Of a DNA stretch of 64,000 nucleotides, positions 16,421 to 25,130 are shown one piece after another. This DNA is from Bradyrhizobium diversitatis. Its GTDB lineage: Bacteria > Pseudomonadota > Alphaproteobacteria > Rhizobiales > Xanthobacteraceae. The notes under the pieces were generated by a model. It saw nothing but the letters and a program-made list of their open reading frames with translations. It was not told the DNA's origin and did not search any database. The stretch covers positions 1 to 64,000 of the forward strand of contig NZ_JACEGD010000021.1 of the NCBI RefSeq assembly GCF_016031635.1. The letters run 5' to 3'. Each line of letters begins with the position of its first letter. The stretch's first letter is position 1. A program made the translations under genes and the position numbers.

Positions 16421-17083
16421 ATGAGAATGCTGTTCGTCGCAGTTACAGGTGCGGCTTGCACCACAACTTCAGCATTTGGTCCGACCGGTCCTGTCGCCGC
16501 GCTATGCACGCAAGATATCCAAGGGCCGGAGCAAATAGGGAGCCAAGTTTCCGGGCCAGCCACTGCGGCTCCGGATGCGCCGCCGATGTCTCGACGAACA
16601 GTCGATCGGATATGGAAGTCGATTGCCGCAGGTATTGCCGGCAGTATCGCCCATTCGCTGCTGATGTATCTCAAATCTCGCGCAGGGCTGCTTACATCGT
16701 TTCAGCCCTACGACAATCTCCAAGCAACGCTCAGTCATTTGGTTGGGAGCGCCGTCGATCCGATGGTGCCGTGGGCGCTATCATTCCTGAACGGTTCCAC
16801 ACTGGTCGGGCTTGTTTTCGGATACTCTTATCAGCGGTTACCCGGCAAGACTGGGGTGACGAAGGGTGCCGTGTTCGGAGTCTTCGGATGGATCATCATG
16901 GGGCTGGCGTTCTTCCCGATCATCGGCCTCGGCTTCTTTGCGCTCGATGCAGGGCTCGGCATCTCGCCGGCATTGTTCTCTCTGATGATGCTGCTCAGCT
17001 ACAGCATCGTCATGGGCACTGTCTACAATGCGCTCTACGCCAAGGACGGAAAGACCGGCAAAGACCGGCTACAGCATTGGTGA
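16421..17083 (+). CDS. DUF6789-like membrane protein
   Basis: The C-terminal 165 residues form a four-segment membrane protein (IWKSIAAGIAGSIAHSLLMY; FGWIIMGLAFFPIIGLGFFAL; LMMLLSYSIVMGTVYNAL) resembling DUF6789. The ATG at 16421 gives a 220-residue protein with an odd Thr/Pro-rich N-terminal extension, and fits the FixK box position; the ATG at 16586 would give the bare membrane domain. Start therefore uncertain. Function unknown. Confidence 0.7.
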   Translation: MRMLFVAVTGAACTTTSAFGPTGPVAALCTQDIQGPEQIGSQVSGPATAAPDAPPMSRRTVDRIWKSIAAGIAGSIAHSLLMYLKSRAGLLTSFQPYDNLQATLSHLVGSAVDPMVPWALSFLNGSTLVGLVFGYSYQRLPGKTGVTKGAVFGVFGWIIMGLAFFPIIGLGFFALDAGLGISPALFSLMMLLSYSIVMGTVYNALYAKDGKTGKDRLQHW

Positions 17084-17173
17084 GATCGCCGGTACACTTC
17101 CCATATTCGAGCGACAGGAGGACAAGGGATTCCTCCAGATCAACCTTGGCCCGCCCGCATATCGAGCTGTCGC

Positions 17174-19459
17174 CTATGCCGCCACGGCTTCGTAGATATC
17201 CTCCTCCTGAGCCGTGTGCATGCGCACCAACGTTTCAATCGCCTCGATGACCCGCTGAGCGTCCCGGACCAGATAGCGATCGATCTTCTCAGACGGAATG
17301 TCCTCGACGATCCGAGCGAGCAGCCGGGCGAGGTGCAGGATCTCCCGATGCGCGCGGCTCATGGCAGACAGGCCATGGCGGTCGCGCAGAACCTCGGCAA
17401 GCTTTGGATAGACGCTGTCCTCATCCTCGCGCTCGTGCATCACGACGCTAGTCTGAACCAGGCGGTGGGCTTCCCCGATCAACGCCGCGGCGGATTCGGG
17501 CGCCACGTCGTCCAGCGCGTCGACGATATCGCGCAGGCAATCGAGATCCCTGAAGAGGGCCTGATGATCGTGATGCAAGGACAAGCCTTGCTCCGTCGTG
17601 ATGCGCGGGCCGCCCCTGACCAGGGCCGGAGTGAGCGCCCGCAGCGCATTCAGAATGACCGCAACATCGATCACCTCCTGGACGATCGCCGCGGGCACGG
17701 GATCGAGCCAGCCAAGAGTGGCGGCGACCATTGCCGCCAGTGACAGCCCCATGCCGACGACAATGCTCTGCACGGCGATACGCCGTGCCCGCTGTGCAAT
17801 CACGATCGCTTCGCCAACCCGATCGAGCCGGTCCGCCAGAATCACCACGTCCGCGGCCTCGGACGAGGCGCTCGCGCCGCGAGCGCCGAGCGCGACCCCG
17901 ATGTCGGCCACGGCCAGCGCCGGGGCATCATTGATGCCGTCGCCGACCATGATGGTCGGATGCTGGCGCTGCTCGGTACGAACCGCCTCGACCTTGTCCG
18001 AAGGGACGCGGTCGGCCAGCACGGCATCGAGATCGAGCGCCGCACCGATTGCCTGCGCCGCTGCGGCGCGATCGCCGGTGACCATCACCATCCGCACAAT
18101 GCCGGCATCGCGCAGCAGCCGGATCGCGCGTGGCGTATCGGGACGCAGCTCGTCGGCCAGCAGCAGTGCGCCGATTGGTCGCCCATCAACAGCAATGAAT
18201 ACGATCAACGCCGAACGCCACGAGGCGCGCCGGATGGCGCGCAGTTCCCACGGCGATAGCTCGGCATGCGAGAGAAGCATCTCTCGCGAGCCGGCGGTGA
18301 CCTGGCGTCCATCGATCAGGCCGCTCAGGCCCGACCCCATGGTCTCCTTGACATGTTCCGGCGGCCTCAGCTTGAGACCGCGATCGACGGCGGCCGCAAC
18401 GACCGCCTTCGCGAGCACATGATGCGAGGCTTGCTCGAGCGATGCGCCAAGCGTCAGGACATCGTCCGCGTCCTGCCCCGGCGCGACCTCGACGGAGAGC
18501 AACCGCGCCCCTCCCACGGTCAGAGTGCCGGTCTTGTCGAGCAGGACGGTGTGCGCGCGCGCCAGCGCCTCCAGCGCCGCTCCGCCCTTGACCAAGATGC
18601 CGCGGCGGGCCGCCTGCGCCACGCCGGCGATGAAGGCGACCGGTGCGGCCAGGATCAGTGGACAAGGCGTCGCCGCCACCAACACGGCAAGGCTACGGGT
18701 CAGATCGCCGGAGATGCGCCACGCCACGAAGGCCATGACGAGCGTCACCGGCAGAAAGATCAGCGCATATCGGTCGGCCATTCGCACGAAGGGAGCCTTC
18801 GCCGTCTGGGCCGCCGTCACCATCCGCACGATGCCGGCGTAGGTGCTCTCGCCCGCGGGCGCGGTCACGGTCAACTCGAAGGTCTCACCCGCATTGAGTG
18901 AGCCCGAAAGCACTGCGCTGCCGCGTGTCTTCTCGACCGGAATGGGTTCGCCTGTTACCGCGGACTCGTCGATCGTGGCCGAGACCGAGCCCACGATACC
19001 GTCGACAGGCACAATCTCGCCTGCCCGCACCAGGAGCTGTTCGCCGACTGCGACTTCCTCGATCGGCACGTCCCCGATCCGCTCGTCGTTCTTGCGATGA
19101 GCGTGCCGCGGTGCCCGATCGACCAGGGATCGCAGGTCGCGCTCCGCCCGCGCGATCGCGATGTCCTCCAGCACATTTCCGCCGGAATACATCAGCGCAA
19201 CGACGGCGCCGGCAAGCGGCTGGCCCAGTGCCAGCGCCGCACTCATCGACAGCAGCGCAATCGCGTCCACGCCCAGACGGCCGCCCAGCAGGTCCCTGAC
19301 GATCGAAACCGCCAGTCCGCCGATCACGGGCGCAGTGCCGAGCGCCCATGCGAGATCGGCCAGATCGAGGCGGCCGGCGGCTCGCGCAAGAATACCTGCG
19401 GCCAATCCTGCGATTGCAATCGCAACCAGGGTCCATCGCAAGACCCGCTCAAACGACAT
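17174..19459 (-). CDS. P1B-type metal ATPase with C-terminal hemerythrin domain
   Basis: A 761-residue protein. Residues 1-610 are a heavy-metal P-type ATPase lacking an N-terminal HMA domain: TGEP near 170, the membrane metal site TPCPL near 264, the phosphorylation site DKTGTLT near 308, and VGDGINDAPAL. The usual conserved HP dipeptide of P1B pumps reads HH here (EQASHHVLAKAV). Residues 625-761 form a hemerythrin-like four-helix domain with HHDHQAL, HEREDE, HREILH and HTAQEED, giving the His/Glu/Asp set for a di-iron site. A perfect-half-site FixK box lies 62 bases upstream. An O2- or redox-sensing metal exporter is the simplest reading (inference). Confidence 0.87.
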   Translation of the reverse strand: MSFERVLRWTLVAIAIAGLAAGILARAAGRLDLADLAWALGTAPVIGGLAVSIVRDLLGGRLGVDAIALLSMSAALALGQPLAGAVVALMYSGGNVLEDIAIARAERDLRSLVDRAPRHAHRKNDERIGDVPIEEVAVGEQLLVRAGEIVPVDGIVGSVSATIDESAVTGEPIPVEKTRGSAVLSGSLNAGETFELTVTAPAGESTYAGIVRMVTAAQTAKAPFVRMADRYALIFLPVTLVMAFVAWRISGDLTRSLAVLVAATPCPLILAAPVAFIAGVAQAARRGILVKGGAALEALARAHTVLLDKTGTLTVGGARLLSVEVAPGQDADDVLTLGASLEQASHHVLAKAVVAAAVDRGLKLRPPEHVKETMGSGLSGLIDGRQVTAGSREMLLSHAELSPWELRAIRRASWRSALIVFIAVDGRPIGALLLADELRPDTPRAIRLLRDAGIVRMVMVTGDRAAAAQAIGAALDLDAVLADRVPSDKVEAVRTEQRQHPTIMVGDGINDAPALAVADIGVALGARGASASSEAADVVILADRLDRVGEAIVIAQRARRIAVQSIVVGMGLSLAAMVAATLGWLDPVPAAIVQEVIDVAVILNALRALTPALVRGGPRITTEQGLSLHHDHQALFRDLDCLRDIVDALDDVAPESAAALIGEAHRLVQTSVVMHEREDEDSVYPKLAEVLRDRHGLSAMSRAHREILHLARLLARIVEDIPSEKIDRYLVRDAQRVIEAIETLVRMHTAQEEDIYEAVAA

Positions 19460-19514
19460 GGTTTGGTCCCACAGCTAACGGAACGTTACTCTCGCCCGAA
19501 ACCAGCACCGTTGT

Positions 19515-19528
19515 TTGAGCAGGATCAA
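19515..19528. promoter_or_regulatory. FixK/FNR box TTGAGCAGGATCAA
   Basis: Both TTGA and TCAA half-sites perfect, and one mismatch from the extended palindrome TTGATC-N2-GATCAA. Centre 62 bases from the P1B ATPase start. Confidence 0.75.
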
Positions 19529-19753
19529 CCGCAGCGATGAAGACACACCAATTCGCAAGCGCTCCTTCACAGGGATCATTGCAAGGTTGGCCGCAACTGG
19601 CGTATGCGAAGCGATAACGAGAATCCCTGCCACTCACGGACCGCGACATCTCGGGTCCTATCCACTGCGCCCGAACGAAATCCCGTGCGGCGGCAACATT
19701 CTCAGCCACGTTCAACGAGATCGCGGGCTTGCGACATCTCTGCGGCCGTCAGA

Positions 19754-19767
19754 TTGAGCGAAATCAA
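19754..19767. promoter_or_regulatory. FixK/FNR box TTGAGCGAAATCAA
   Basis: Perfect half-sites with N6 spacer, centred 70 bases before the GTG of the small membrane ORF that leads the MgtC/P2A ATPase operon. Confidence 0.72.
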
Positions 19768-19830
19768 GAGGCCTGGCGGCGGCCTCGTCGATAGTTCCAA
19801 GCCGCTGGTCCTTGCATGAGATAACTCGAA

Positions 19831-20070
19831 GTGGATACCGTGCCGGGATCTCCTGTCGCATCTCCGGCACGCTCGCGGCGGATGCATGCGATGCTGCCGT
19901 TCATTGCTGTCGTCGTCGGCCTCCCTTTTCTCGAGCCAGCGGGCGTCGCACTTGATCTATTGCTGCCCGCGGTCACCATGACGTTGATACGAATCCGGCG
20001 GGATTGGGCAGCAGTCGCGATCGAAGCACCGCCACAAGCACAAGAACGTGACGCCGTGCAGTACACATGA
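19831..20070 (+). CDS. Small membrane protein ahead of the MgtC-like gene
   Basis: A 79-codon frame from GTG 19831; ATG at 19882 or 19891 would give a shorter form. It holds hydrophobic LPFIAVVVGLPFLEP and VALDLLLPAVTMTLI. Its stop overlaps the MgtC-like start (ATGATG), suggesting translational coupling and supporting it as a real gene. No family recognised. Confidence 0.5.
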   Translation: MDTVPGSPVASPARSRRMHAMLPFIAVVVGLPFLEPAGVALDLLLPAVTMTLIRIRRDWAAVAIEAPPQAQERDAVQYT

Positions 20071-21350
20071 TGGATTTTCTGAAGCCGAGCCTGAGCCCCG
20101 ACGTCATCGCCATCATCGTTGCACTCGGCATCGGGCTCCTGATCGGTCTCGAGCGAGAACGCCGCAAGGGCGAGGGACCGGGGCGCTCGCCTGCCGGGCT
20201 GCGTACCTTTGCCGCGGCATCACTCGCCGGCGCCGTCAGCGTCATGATCGGCGGCAAGGGCCTGCTGGCGCTCGTGACCGCCGGGATCATGGCCATGACC
20301 GCGATCGCCTATCTCCGGTCCAGGAGCGACGATCCCGGCCTGACTTCGGAGATCGCACTCATCCTGACGGTTCTGCTTGGCGGACTGGCCACCCAGCGTC
20401 CGCTTTTGGCCGCGGGCGTTGCCGTCATTCTGGCCATCCTGCTTGCAGCCCGTGCGGCATTGCACGACTTCGTCCGCAAGGTGCTCAGCGAAGGCGAGGT
20501 CAAGGACGGCCTGATCTTTGCCGCCGCCACGCTCGTTGTCCTACCCTTGCTTCCGGATCGGCCGTTGGGCCCCTATGGCGCGCTCAATCCACGCGCGATC
20601 TGGATCATCGTCATTCTGGTGATGGCCATCGGCGCCGCCGGGCATGTTGCAATACGCCTGCTCGGCGCAAGAGGCGGTCTTGCTGTCTCAGGCTTCGCCT
20701 CGGGCTTTGTCTCGAGCACGGCCACGATCGGAGCGATGGGGGCGCGGGCCCGCAAGGCACCGGAGCTGCTTGGCGCCGCTACCGCCGGCGCAACGCTTTC
20801 GACCGTCGCAACGATCGTTCAGCTCGTCGCGGTGCTCGCAGCGACAAATCTCGCGACATTGCAGAGTCTGATGATTCCGCTCCTCTGTGCCGGTGCCGCG
20901 GCAAGTCTCTATGGCGCGATCTTCACGGTGAAGGGCATGCGAGAGACGAGCGCCGCCGAGCTCCAGCTCGGACGTGCTTTCAGCCTGCCGTCGGCCTTGT
21001 TGCTGGCGCTGACGCTCTCCGGAGTCCTCGTGCTCGCTGCCGGCCTGCGGGACGCGTTTGGGGAAATCGGTCTGCTGGTCAGCGCGGCCGTAGCCGGGCT
21101 CGCAGATACGCATTCGCCGGCCGTCGCCACAGCCACCCTCGCCGCCTCGGGAAAGATCAGCTCCGCCGACGCTGCGACTCCGATTCTGGCGGCGCTGTCG
21201 ACAAATACGCTCAGCAAGATCGTCGTTGGCTGGGTCAGCGGCGGGCGCTCGTTCGCGCTGCGGCTGATCCCCGGCCTGGTGCTGGTCATCGCGGCCGCAT
21301 GGGCCGGTGCAGTCGGTCCTGATGTCGCTCACCAGATGTTTCAGAGATAG
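20067..21350 (+). CDS. MgtC/SapB family protein with DUF4010 domain
   Basis: A 427-residue inner-membrane protein. The N-terminal third is MgtC-like (VALGIGLLIGLERERR, the family signature, near residue 18), the rest DUF4010 with GFASGFVSSTATIGAMG and SAAVAGLADTHSPAVATATLA. MgtC proteins are linked to growth in low magnesium and to ATP synthase regulation; for the DUF4010 branch the role is unknown. Followed 21 bases later by the P2A ATPase gene. Confidence 0.85.
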   Translation: MMDFLKPSLSPDVIAIIVALGIGLLIGLERERRKGEGPGRSPAGLRTFAAASLAGAVSVMIGGKGLLALVTAGIMAMTAIAYLRSRSDDPGLTSEIALILTVLLGGLATQRPLLAAGVAVILAILLAARAALHDFVRKVLSEGEVKDGLIFAAATLVVLPLLPDRPLGPYGALNPRAIWIIVILVMAIGAAGHVAIRLLGARGGLAVSGFASGFVSSTATIGAMGARARKAPELLGAATAGATLSTVATIVQLVAVLAATNLATLQSLMIPLLCAGAAASLYGAIFTVKGMRETSAAELQLGRAFSLPSALLLALTLSGVLVLAAGLRDAFGEIGLLVSAAVAGLADTHSPAVATATLAASGKISSADAATPILAALSTNTLSKIVVGWVSGGRSFALRLIPGLVLVIAAAWAGAVGPDVAHQMFQR

Positions 21351-21371
21351 CCGGGAAGAGGCGCAGGTCTG

Positions 21372-24026
21372 ATGCCGAAAGGCGATTTGATGCATGAAGT
21401 TGGACTGACAACGGCGACCGCGCATTCGTTGCCGGCGAGCGACATCCTTCGCGCGCTTCAAGTCGAGCCGGAGCAAGGCCTCGCGGAACATGAGGCGACG
21501 GAGCGCCGCATCCGCTTCGGGTCGAACGCGATCGCTGCAAGGAAGCGGATCAGCGCCCTGACCATACTTCTTCACCAGCTGCAGACCCCGGTGGTCTACC
21601 TGCTGGCGGCAGCCGCTGCGCTCGCCTTCTGGTTCGGCGAGCTCGCGGAAGGCGTGGCGATCGTCGCGGTTCTTGTCCTCAATACCCTCATCGGCTTCCT
21701 GACCGAAATCAGGGCAGCGCGATCGATCGAGGCCCTGCGCGCGCTTGGCCGGACATCGGCTCGTGTGCGACGCGACGGTCACACGCGCGTGCTCCCGGCG
21801 GCGGATCTCGTACCCGGCGACATGCTCCTCGTCGAGGCAGGCGATGCGATCTCGGCCGACCTGCGCATCGTGGACGCCTCGCGGCTTGCGGCCGACGAGT
21901 CGACCCTGACGGGCGAGTCGGTGCCGGTCGACAAGTCGCCCGAGCCGGCCGCCGAAGATGCGCGGATCGCCGAGCGCACATCGATGCTGTTCAAGGGCAC
22001 GGCCGTGACGCGCGGCAGCGGTCTTGGCGTCGTCGTCGCGACGGGGGCCCGGACCGAACTCGGCCGGATATCCCACCTCGTCGAACAAGCGGAGCCTGAG
22101 AGCTCACCGGTTGAACGCAGGCTCGCATGGTTGTCCGGGCAGCTCGTCTGGGCGGTCGGGCTTCTGACCGTCGTGATCGCGGCGGTTGGAATGGCGAAGG
22201 GAGAAGATGCTTTCCTGGTTGTGGAATCCTCGATAGCGCTCGCGGTGGCCGCCATTCCCGAGGGCCTGCCGATTGTGGCCACACTCGCGCTCGCCCGCGG
22301 GATGTGGCGCATGGCCCGCCAGAATGCGCTGCTGGAGCGGCTCTCCGCGGTCGAGACATTGGGCGCGACCACGGTGATCCTGACCGACAAGACCGGCACG
22401 CTCACCGAGAACCGGATGGCCGTGCGGCGGTTGTGGGTCGAATCCGGCGAAGTCGAAAAGGCCGGCGCGGAGGAGCTTGCCGGCGATGCGCTGCTCCAGC
22501 GGCTGCTGCATGCAACGGTACTTTGCAACGAGGCCTCGCTTGGCCATGGGGGAGTAGCCCATAGCGGTGATCCCATGGAAGTGGCGCTGCTGCTGGCTGG
22601 CCGGGCGGCAGGTTTGAATCGCCGCGAGCTGCTGCGCGGCTTTCCGATCGCGGCCAAGCACGCTTTCGACAACGAAAGCAAGATGATGGCGACCGTGCAC
22701 CAGCACGGCGACACGTATTTCTATGCCGTGAAGGGTGCACCGGAGCATGTGCTCGCCGCGTGCACCGGCATGCTCACCGAGAACGGCGAGACGACACTGG
22801 ACGAAGCCGCGCGCCGTCTATGGAGCGGGCGGATTGCCGAGCTCGGACAGCACGGCCTGCGCGTGCTCGCCTGCGCGACCAAACTGGCGACATCCGCAGA
22901 TGCTCAGCCCTATGGCGAGCTGGTATTCGTGGGCCTCGTCGGCCTGGAAGACCCTGCGCGCGCCGACGTTCCGCAGGCGATCCGCGATTGCCGACAAGCC
23001 GGCATCCGCGTCGTCATGGTGACCGGCGATCATGCCGTCACGGCCCGCAGCATAGGCCGTGCGATCGGGCTCGAGGCTGACCATGTGGCGGAAGGCCGCC
23101 ATGTCGAGCATCTCATCGCAAAGCATCCGCAGGAGCTGAAGCGCGTCGGCATCTTCGCCCGCGTCAGCCCGGCGGAGAAACTTGCGATCGTACGCGCGTA
23201 TCAGGCGTCCGGCGAAATCGTCGCGATGACCGGGGATGGCGTGAACGATGCACCGGCGTTGAAGCAGGCCGACATCGGCGTGGCCATGGGCCTGCGCGGA
23301 ACGGACGTCGCGCGCCAGGCGGCGGCGATGATCCTGCTCGACGACGCCTTTCCGACGATCGTCAAGGCGGTTCGGGAAGGCAGAGTCATTTTCGGCAATA
23401 TCCGTCGGGCCGTCGCTTACCTTCTGTCCTGCAACATCAGCGAGGTCCTGGTTGTTGGGATCGCGATCGCGGCGGCACTGCCCCTGCCGATCCTGCCGCT
23501 GCAGATCCTGTACCTGAATCTCGTGACCGACGTATTCCCCGCTTTCGCACTGGCAATGGGCGAGGGAGAACGCGACATTCTCGAGCGGCCGCCGCGCCAT
23601 CCGAAGGAGCCGATCCTCGGTCGTCGGCAATGGACAACGATCGTGCTGCAGAGCATTCCGCTGGCGGGCGGAACTTTCGCGGCGCTTGGGTTGGCGCTTT
23701 CGGCCGGCTGGACCGGCGAGGCAGTGGTCACCACCACATTCCTGACGATCGCATTCGCGCAACTCTGGCACGTCTTCGACATGCGCAGCAGCCGCTCCGG
23801 CGTCGTCGCCAACGAGGTCACGCGCAATCCATGGATCTGGGCTGCCGTCGGCCTCTGCGGCGCTCTGCTCGCGGTTCCTCCCTACTGGCCGCTGATGGCG
23901 GAGGTCCTGCACGTCACCCCTCCGACGGCGGCAATGTGGGCCGTCATCACGGGCTGCAGCCTGGCGCCATCGCTGCTCATTCAGGTCGGCCGCGCCATCA
24001 TCGCGCTTGCCAATCGAGGTCGCTAA
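21372..24026 (+). CDS. Cation-transporting P2-type ATPase (Ca/Mg-like)
   Basis: An 884-residue P-type ATPase with the cation N-terminal domain, TGESVPVDKS near residue 180, the M4 site AAIPEGLPIVA near 295, DKTGTLTENRM near 337, the nucleotide loop KGAPEHVL, and TGDGVNDAPALKQADIGVAMG near 620; the C-terminus has LQILYLNLVTDVFPAFALAMG. The PEGLP motif and overall length fit Ca2+ or broad P2A/P2B pumps. An alternative ATG lies at 21390. Probably co-transcribed with the MgtC-like gene, so divalent-cation homeostasis under low oxygen is a reasonable theme. Confidence 0.9.
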   Translation: MPKGDLMHEVGLTTATAHSLPASDILRALQVEPEQGLAEHEATERRIRFGSNAIAARKRISALTILLHQLQTPVVYLLAAAAALAFWFGELAEGVAIVAVLVLNTLIGFLTEIRAARSIEALRALGRTSARVRRDGHTRVLPAADLVPGDMLLVEAGDAISADLRIVDASRLAADESTLTGESVPVDKSPEPAAEDARIAERTSMLFKGTAVTRGSGLGVVVATGARTELGRISHLVEQAEPESSPVERRLAWLSGQLVWAVGLLTVVIAAVGMAKGEDAFLVVESSIALAVAAIPEGLPIVATLALARGMWRMARQNALLERLSAVETLGATTVILTDKTGTLTENRMAVRRLWVESGEVEKAGAEELAGDALLQRLLHATVLCNEASLGHGGVAHSGDPMEVALLLAGRAAGLNRRELLRGFPIAAKHAFDNESKMMATVHQHGDTYFYAVKGAPEHVLAACTGMLTENGETTLDEAARRLWSGRIAELGQHGLRVLACATKLATSADAQPYGELVFVGLVGLEDPARADVPQAIRDCRQAGIRVVMVTGDHAVTARSIGRAIGLEADHVAEGRHVEHLIAKHPQELKRVGIFARVSPAEKLAIVRAYQASGEIVAMTGDGVNDAPALKQADIGVAMGLRGTDVARQAAAMILLDDAFPTIVKAVREGRVIFGNIRRAVAYLLSCNISEVLVVGIAIAAALPLPILPLQILYLNLVTDVFPAFALAMGEGERDILERPPRHPKEPILGRRQWTTIVLQSIPLAGGTFAALGLALSAGWTGEAVVTTTFLTIAFAQLWHVFDMRSSRSGVVANEVTRNPWIWAAVGLCGALLAVPPYWPLMAEVLHVTPPTAAMWAVITGCSLAPSLLIQVGRAIIALANRGR

Positions 24027-24099
24027 ATCACCGCCGCCTGCAATGTTCTCCGCGAGCACCGCCGCGCGGCACTTTGGATCCGGAGCCACGGGATCGGAA

Positions 24100-24173
24100 T
24101 GGAGCGGGTGAAGGGAATCGAACCCTCGTATTCAGCTTGGAAGGCTGCTGCTCTACCATTGAGCTACACCCGC
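24100..24173 (-). tRNA. tRNA-Gly (anticodon TCC)
   Basis: Complete cloverleaf on the minus strand: acceptor GCGGGTG pairs with CACCCGC, D-loop TAGCTCAATGGTAGAGC, anticodon loop CTTCCAA, T-arm GAGGGTTCGATTCCCTT, and an encoded CCA end. Confidence 0.97.
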
Positions 24174-24283
24174 GTCGGTCGATCCCCTAACACGGCCGGG
24201 CGGCGGTCTCAACTGCCGAGGGGGTTGCTTTCTCGGCCCTCACGCGCTTCGCGGACCGCCCCGGTTCCTCCGGACCCGCCGCC

Positions 24284-24313
24284 CTTAACAGCGGCGGCAA
24301 GGCTGCCTATATT
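24284..24313 (+). promoter_or_regulatory. Strong housekeeping-sigma promoter
   Basis: CTTAACA (-35 region, 24284-24290) and CTATATT (-10 region, 24307-24313) with a 17-base spacer, close to the alphaproteobacterial CTTGAC/CTATAT pattern. The expected start near 24320 gives a short leader before the 14-codon ORF. It points away from tRNA-Gly. Confidence 0.65.
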
Positions 24314-24333
24314 GATGTTTCCCGAAACCAACG

Positions 24334-24347
24334 AAAGGAGGTGATCC
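24334..24347 (+). promoter_or_regulatory. Full-length Shine-Dalgarno sequence AAAGGAGGTGATCC
   Basis: Fourteen bases exactly complementary to the conserved 3' end of 16S rRNA (GGATCACCTCCTTT). Its GAGGTGA (24338-24344) can alternatively pair with TCACCTC (24369-24375) inside the ORF, so the site could be masked by an mRNA stem that encloses the start codon. Confidence 0.75.
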
Positions 24348-24348
24348 A

Positions 24349-24393
24349 GTGTCTTATCTCAAGCGCTGTCACCTCGCTGGGATCGCCCGCTGA
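24349..24393 (+). CDS. 14-residue leader-type peptide MSYLKRCHLAGIAR
   Basis: GTG start 7 bases after the GGAGG core of an exceptionally long ribosome-binding sequence, then 13 further codons and TGA. A terminator follows 60 bases later, and a good promoter lies 30-60 bases upstream, so this is a self-contained unit of about 165 nt. The peptide is basic with single Cys and His. No gene of obvious function is controlled by it; the next plus-strand gene starts at 25131, beyond the terminator. It may be a leader peptide, a small-RNA mRNA or a ribosome-titrating RNA. Confidence 0.6.
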   Translation: MSYLKRCHLAGIAR

Positions 24394-24454
24394 GCTTTGA
24401 CTAAAGGCTTGGCATCGGGGCGCTCTCAGCCCTGGACCAGCGAGCAAGAAATCG

Positions 24455-24485
24455 GGCGCGACGGGGCCTCCCCGCCGCGCCTTTT
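24455..24485 (+). terminator. Rho-independent terminator of the short unit
   Basis: GGCGCG-AC-GGGG-CCT-CCCC-GC-CGCGCC followed by TTTTCCTT: a GC-rich stem with one internal mismatch and a T tract on the plus strand. Confidence 0.7.
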
Positions 24486-25130
24486 CCTTGCGGTTTCTTT
24501 GAAACTGGAAGCCGGTCAGCCGGCCCGAAGCCGCTCGCGCGGCGCGACGGCGGCGATCAGCATGCCGAGGCACCGGGCCCACGACTTGCACGGTGCGGCT
24601 CGCCGCCAAGCAGCACCGTGAAGAGGCTCGTCGGAAGGCACGGAACGGACCGCTTTGCCCGTCCGGCTCATGATTGCGAGCAGGAACGGCATCGCCGCGA
24701 TCGACAATTGCAGGACGTTCATATGAACCACCGGTTCGCCGAAAGGCATCAGAAGCCGCCGATGTTGAGCGCGCGCGGCCGTTTGCCGCGCCGGCTTTCC
24801 ACGATCCGCTCGCCGCCGTTCTCGGCCGAGCTGCCGTAGCGGTGATGGCCGGCCTGGTCGTGCAGGTCGGCCGGCTCGGATTGCCCCGCCCGCCGCGCGT
24901 CGCAGATGATCTTGATGGTATGACCCGACATTGCCGCCTCCAGCAAAAAGCTTGTCGTTTGTGGTCCATCAGTCGCGACCAGTTCCGGCGGCGTTCACAT
25001 GGCAAGGCCGCAATCGGGTTTCGGGACGGTTTCGCCGCTTGCCGGCCACGCAATATTTTGCTTCGGAATTGTCGGCACGGGCTGCCGTGCCACGTCCTTG
25101 GGACTTGCGCAGAAAAGAAACGAGGTGACG
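24486..25130. other. Gap with only weak small frames
   Basis: Two short minus-strand frames exist. One starts at 24722 (MNVLQLSIAAMPFLLAIMSR, then basic) and one at 24931 (MSGHTIKIICDARRAGQSE). Neither has a clear ribosome site or recognised family, so they are not called. No repeat or RNA signature noticed. Confidence 0.45.

Larger units (their letters stand above)
19460..19830. other. Divergent promoter region with two FixK boxes
   Basis: No coding frame is convincing. The region separates the P1B ATPase gene from the MgtC/P2A operon and holds the boxes at 19515-19528 and 19754-19767. Confidence 0.7.

Noticed and set aside
20048..21322. 424-codon plus-strand frame overlapping the MgtC-like gene
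   Set aside because: Same strand, shifted frame; sequence is Arg/Ser-rich without membrane segments, whereas the other frame matches MgtC/DUF4010.
24334..24393. Possible fragment of a 16S rRNA 3' end on the minus strand
   Set aside because: Only the last 14 bases match; the adjoining bases do not resemble 16S helix 45, and a start codon, short ORF and promoter fit a ribosome-binding site better.
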